From an uncultured Ignavibacteriales bacterium (GTDB taxonomy: Bacteria; Bacteroidota; Ignavibacteria; Ignavibacteriales; Ignavibacteriaceae), in contig CAJXGP010000078.1 of the NCBI GenBank assembly GCA_913053915.1, positions 1 through 7,757 of the forward strand: a stretch of DNA of 7,757 nt, in the 5' to 3' direction. The notes beneath the pieces were generated by a model that was given only the letters and a program-made list of their open reading frames with translations, ran no database searches and was not told where the DNA came from. Positions 5,768-7,757 of the stretch are shown here, piece after piece (positions within the stretch are counted from its first letter, which is position 1; every line of letters starts with the position of its first letter). The translations under genes and the position numbers were made by a program.

Positions 5768-6184
5768 CATTATATTGCATAAATATATATGGAACATTAT
5801 ACTAACTAGAATAAATTGTGAACTTAAGCTTACTTCAATTACTTTATCCCAATATTCATCAGGGTGTTCTCTCACAGGTTTGCGTAAAATAGTTCCGGCA
5901 TTATTAATAAGTAAATCAATATTTTCATTTTCGGATTTTACTATTTTAATAAACTCATGCAACTTTCTTCGCTCAGAAAAATCACATTGATAAGCTTTAA
6001 ATTTTCTTCCAAGATTCAGAATTTCTTTTTCAACTTCGCTACCTTCCAGTTCCAAAGAAGCACTCACACAAATGATATCTGCTCCGGCTTCTGCTAAACC
6101 GGTAGCCATCGCTTTGCCTATCCCTCTTTTGCAGCCGGTAACTAAAGCTATTTTCCTGTCTAATTTAAATTTATCTAAAATCAT
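5699..6184 (-). pseudogene. kduD: 2-dehydro-3-deoxy-D-gluconate 5-dehydrogenase KduD, truncated by IS630
   Basis: KduD is a cytoplasmic short-chain dehydrogenase that interconverts 2,5-diketo-3-deoxygluconate and KDG in uronate breakdown. The frame begins as a normal KduD: T-G-x-x-x-G-I-G cofactor motif at 16-23, NNAG at 94-97 and a typical 'TILRKPVREHPDEYWDKVIEV' stretch to about 118. Similarity ends at Leu126 (codon 5807-5809), three bases before the outer edge of the IS repeat. The remaining 35 residues, to the TAA at 5699-5701, are read from the insertion element. The catalytic Ser and the Tyr-x-x-x-Lys pair, normally in the second half of a roughly 250-residue protein, are missing, so the product should be inactive. 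The start at 6184 follows purine-rich AAAAGAGAGA and lies 50 bases after kdgK, as in an operon. Confidence 0.85.
5773..5804 (-). repeat. Right terminal inverted repeat of the IS630 remnant
   Basis: Read inward on the minus strand it starts TAGTATAATGTTCC and ends GCAATA, pairing with the left end at 21 of 32 positions. TA at 5803-5804 is the presumed target duplication. The kduD reading frame crosses directly into it. Confidence 0.65.
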
Positions 6185-6234
6185 TCTCTCTTTTAATTAT
6201 TGTTTGAATAAGAAATATTACAATTCAACATGTT

Positions 6235-7269
6235 TTATCTTTCAACTCTACCGGAGCCGCTTCCTTTTGAGAGTTTTTCAACTTCATCGACAGAAACCAA
6301 ATTAAAGTCCCCGGGAATAGTTTGTTTTAGGCATGATGCTGCTACAGCAAATTCAAGTGCTTCCTTTGTATTAGTCTTAGTTAGTAAAGCGTATATTAAT
6401 CCGCTTGCAAATGAATCTCCCCCGCCTACTCTATCGATAATTTGGATATCATATCTTTTTGAGCGATATGGTTCCGTGCAGTCTATATCATCAAGCAAGA
6501 TACCACTCCATCCGTTACGGGAAGCTGAATAACTTTCTCTCAAGGTTATTGCAACCACCTTGAAGTTATATTTTTCTTTTAATTTTCTAGTCAGTTCAAA
6601 ATATCCTTTTTGATAAATCTCCGCACTTTCAACATTTGAACTTCCAGCTTTGAGGCCCAAGCTTTTTTCAGCGTCTTCTTCATTGCCTATGCACACATCA
6701 ACATACTCCATCAAAGGATTCATTACAGCTTGTGCTTCTTCCATACTCCATAATTTTGAGCGATAATTTATGTCGACGCTAATTATTGCTCCACTTTTCT
6801 TTGCTGCTTCACATGCAGTTCTTAAGGAATCTTGTGCCGTTTTTCCCAACGCGGGAGTTATACCCGTCCAATGAAACCATTTAACGTCTTTGAAAACTTC
6901 TTCCCAATTTAATTCATCTTTACCCAATGTAGTTATAGCTGAGTTAGCTCTATCATAAATTACTTTCGATGCTCTTTGACTCGCTCCGGTTTCCAAAAAG
7001 TAAATACCAACTCTGTCTCCACCTCTAACAATATAATCTTCTTTTACCCCAAATTTTCTAAGGCTATTTACCGCTGCTTGACCGATTTCATGTTTTGGTA
7101 ATTTCGATATAAAATAACTATTTAATCCATAATTAGATAATGCAACTGCAACGTTTGCTTCTCCGCCGCCGTAGTTTACATCAAACCGCTGTGCTTGAAC
7201 AAATCTACTGTACCCGGGAGTGGAAAGTCGAAGCATTATTTCTCCCATTGTTACTACTTTTTCTGACAT
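6235..7269 (-). CDS. kdgK: 2-keto-3-deoxygluconate kinase (PfkB family)
   Basis: Phosphorylates KDG to KDPG with ATP in the cytoplasm. The 344 residues form an intact PfkB/ribokinase-type kinase. The substrate-binding signature G-G-G-E-A-N is at 34-39 and is followed by 'VAVALSNYG'. The KdgK-type segment R-V-G-I-Y-F-L-E-T-G is at 86-95, with Y-D-R-A-N-S-A at 105-111. The ATP/catalytic motif D-R-V-G-G-G-D-S-F is at 279-287, with Asp285 as the expected catalytic base. The C-terminus is a short Gly/Ser/Arg tail. The ATG at 7269 follows GGAAGGG (7280-7286) at about 10 bases. It lies between eda (64-base gap) and kduD (50-base gap) on the same strand, the classic KDG pathway grouping. Other PfkB sugar kinases are possible but the neighbours favour KdgK. 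Confidence 0.93.
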   Translation of the reverse strand: MSEKVVTMGEIMLRLSTPGYSRFVQAQRFDVNYGGGEANVAVALSNYGLNSYFISKLPKHEIGQAAVNSLRKFGVKEDYIVRGGDRVGIYFLETGASQRASKVIYDRANSAITTLGKDELNWEEVFKDVKWFHWTGITPALGKTAQDSLRTACEAAKKSGAIISVDINYRSKLWSMEEAQAVMNPLMEYVDVCIGNEEDAEKSLGLKAGSSNVESAEIYQKGYFELTRKLKEKYNFKVVAITLRESYSASRNGWSGILLDDIDCTEPYRSKRYDIQIIDRVGGGDSFASGLIYALLTKTNTKEALEFAVAASCLKQTIPGDFNLVSVDEVEKLSKGSGSGRVER

Positions 7270-7285
7270 TTGCTTATTACCCTTC

Positions 7286-7305
7286 CAATAATTTTCTTAT
7301 TATTG
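7286..7305 (-). repeat. Hairpin between eda and kdgK
   Basis: CAATAAT and ATTATTG form a perfect 7-bp stem with a 6-base loop, ending at the edge of the kdgK ribosome binding site. An intercistronic hairpin here could affect mRNA stability or kdgK translation. It is AT-rich and could be fortuitous. Confidence 0.3.
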
Positions 7306-7333
7306 AACTTCCTTTCTTATTTGACTTTAATTC

Positions 7334-7757
7334 TTATTTAGCTGATTTAATGCTGTTAATCAATATTTTTGCATTCTCAGTAAGTTTATCATAATTTCCC
7401 TCGGCTATTGCTTTCCTATCAAGAAGTGCACTACCGACTCCAACTGCAACTGCGCCCGCTTTTATCCAATCACCGGCATTCGTTAAACTAACTCCCCCGG
7501 TAGGCATTAATTTTAAGTGGGGCATCGGGGCAAGGACATCTTTAAAAAATGCCATTCCAACTACATCAGCCGGAAATACTTTAACAATATCAGCTCCAGC
7601 TTCATAAGCTAACTGAACTTCAGTCGGTGTAAAAGTGCCTGGCATTGCAGGAATATCATTTTTATGAGCAATATCTATTATTTCTTTTTTGAATATCGGG
7701 CTAACCACATACTTTGCTCCCGCATCAATTGCCCTTTGTGCTATTCCGGCATTTAGC
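7334..7757 (-). CDS. eda: KDPG aldolase / 4-hydroxy-2-oxoglutarate aldolase, N-terminus beyond the window
   Basis: A class I aldolase that splits 2-keto-3-deoxy-6-phosphogluconate into pyruvate and glyceraldehyde-3-phosphate, the last step after KdgK. About 140 codons are visible and the frame stays open to the right edge, so a GTG at 7706-7708 is not the real start. The visible part reads N-A-G-I-A-Q, V-V-S-P-I-F, then the phosphate/substrate loop P-G-T-F-T-P-T-E. The Schiff-base lysine lies in I-V-K-V-F-P-A, and the P-T-G-G-V phosphate-binding turn follows. The family is about 210 residues, so roughly a third, including the catalytic Glu, lies outside. The aldolase family is secure. Whether it prefers KDPG or the galactonate analogue cannot be seen, but kdgK and kduD next to it favour KDPG. 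Confidence 0.92.
   Translation of the reverse strand, partial: LNAGIAQRAIDAGAKYVVSPIFKKEIIDIAHKNDIPAMPGTFTPTEVQLAYEAGADIVKVFPADVVGMAFFKDVLAPMPHLKLMPTGGVSLTNAGDWIKAGAVAVGVGSALLDRKAIAEGNYDKLTENAKILINSIKSAK

Larger units (their letters stand above)
5230..5804 (+). mobile_element. Decayed, internally deleted IS630-family insertion sequence
   Basis: The element is bounded by matching 32-bp imperfect inverted ends, each starting with TA, the target that IS630/mariner-type elements duplicate. Between the ends lie an IS630 transposase N-terminus and C-terminus in the order expected, with the tail ending 5 bases before the right repeat. About 575 bp remain, against roughly 1.0-1.2 kb for the family, because the catalytic centre of the gene is gone. 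With both ends kept, it is in effect a MITE-like non-autonomous element that a related transposase might still move. The right edge lies exactly where kduD similarity stops. Confidence 0.75.

Noticed and set aside
6230..6532. Plus-strand open frames opposite the 3' end of kdgK
   Set aside because: Antisense to a fully recognisable kinase, low-complexity composition and no ribosome binding site.
7140..7394. Plus-strand frame with a hydrophobic middle across the kdgK start and the eda-kdgK gap
   Set aside because: The hydrophobic run is the mirror of coding and AT-rich spacer DNA. It overlaps two good genes and has no start signal.
7706..7708. GTG as the start of the aldolase
   Set aside because: The frame continues to the window edge with family-like residues (N-A-G-I-A-Q), so the GTG is an internal valine.
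1..7757. CRISPR array, tRNA, rRNA, defence system or new multi-gene system
   Set aside because: No regularly spaced repeats, no cloverleaf or rRNA-like segments, and no defence-type gene set. The genes belong to known families or are unremarkable hypotheticals.

Overview
This is an AT-rich window whose recognisable chromosomal genes all lie on the minus strand. Gene content points to the Ignavibacteria/Chlorobi-Bacteroidetes side of the tree: an outer-membrane protein resembling the DUF6588 group and ending in phenylalanine, a secreted S9-peptidase-like PD40 fragment, and a uronate catabolism cluster. Several genes have strong AGGAGG-type ribosome binding sites and there is one good -35/-10 promoter, which fits Ignavibacteria better than typical Bacteroidetes. 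This placement is inferred from gene content, not from a marker gene tree.

Read in the direction of transcription (right to left), the window starts with the 2-keto-3-deoxygluconate branch of pectin/alginate-type uronate breakdown. It holds eda (KDPG aldolase, cut by the window edge), kdgK (KDG kinase) and kduD (2-dehydro-3-deoxy-D-gluconate 5-dehydrogenase). KduD would make KDG, KdgK would phosphorylate it to KDPG, and Eda would split KDPG to pyruvate and glyceraldehyde-3-phosphate. kduD is broken: its family similarity stops at residue 126, exactly where an insertion element begins.

That element (5230-5804) is a decayed IS630-family insertion sequence. Both 32-bp imperfect terminal repeats and the flanking TA dinucleotides are still visible. 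The transposase gene keeps its N-terminal helix-turn-helix part and its C-terminal tail, but the catalytic middle is deleted and the tail is frameshifted and carries a TGA. The far flank of the element does not contain the rest of kduD, so more than a simple insertion happened here.

Left of a 353-bp gene-free stretch with two hairpins comes a 117-codon N-terminal remnant of a secreted PD40/S9 peptidase-type protein, closely coupled to a DUF1232 (YkvA-like) membrane protein gene. After another gene-poor gap come an ADP-ribose-pyrophosphatase-type Nudix hydrolase, a decayed intergenic repeat, and recN (double-strand break repair) with a promoter-like site overlapping a palindrome. Last is a two-gene unit of an outer-membrane protein and a lipoprotein that runs off the left edge, driven by a clear sigma70-like promoter.

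I see no CRISPR array, tRNA, rRNA or defence system. The most informative part of the window is the broken kduD / IS630 junction.
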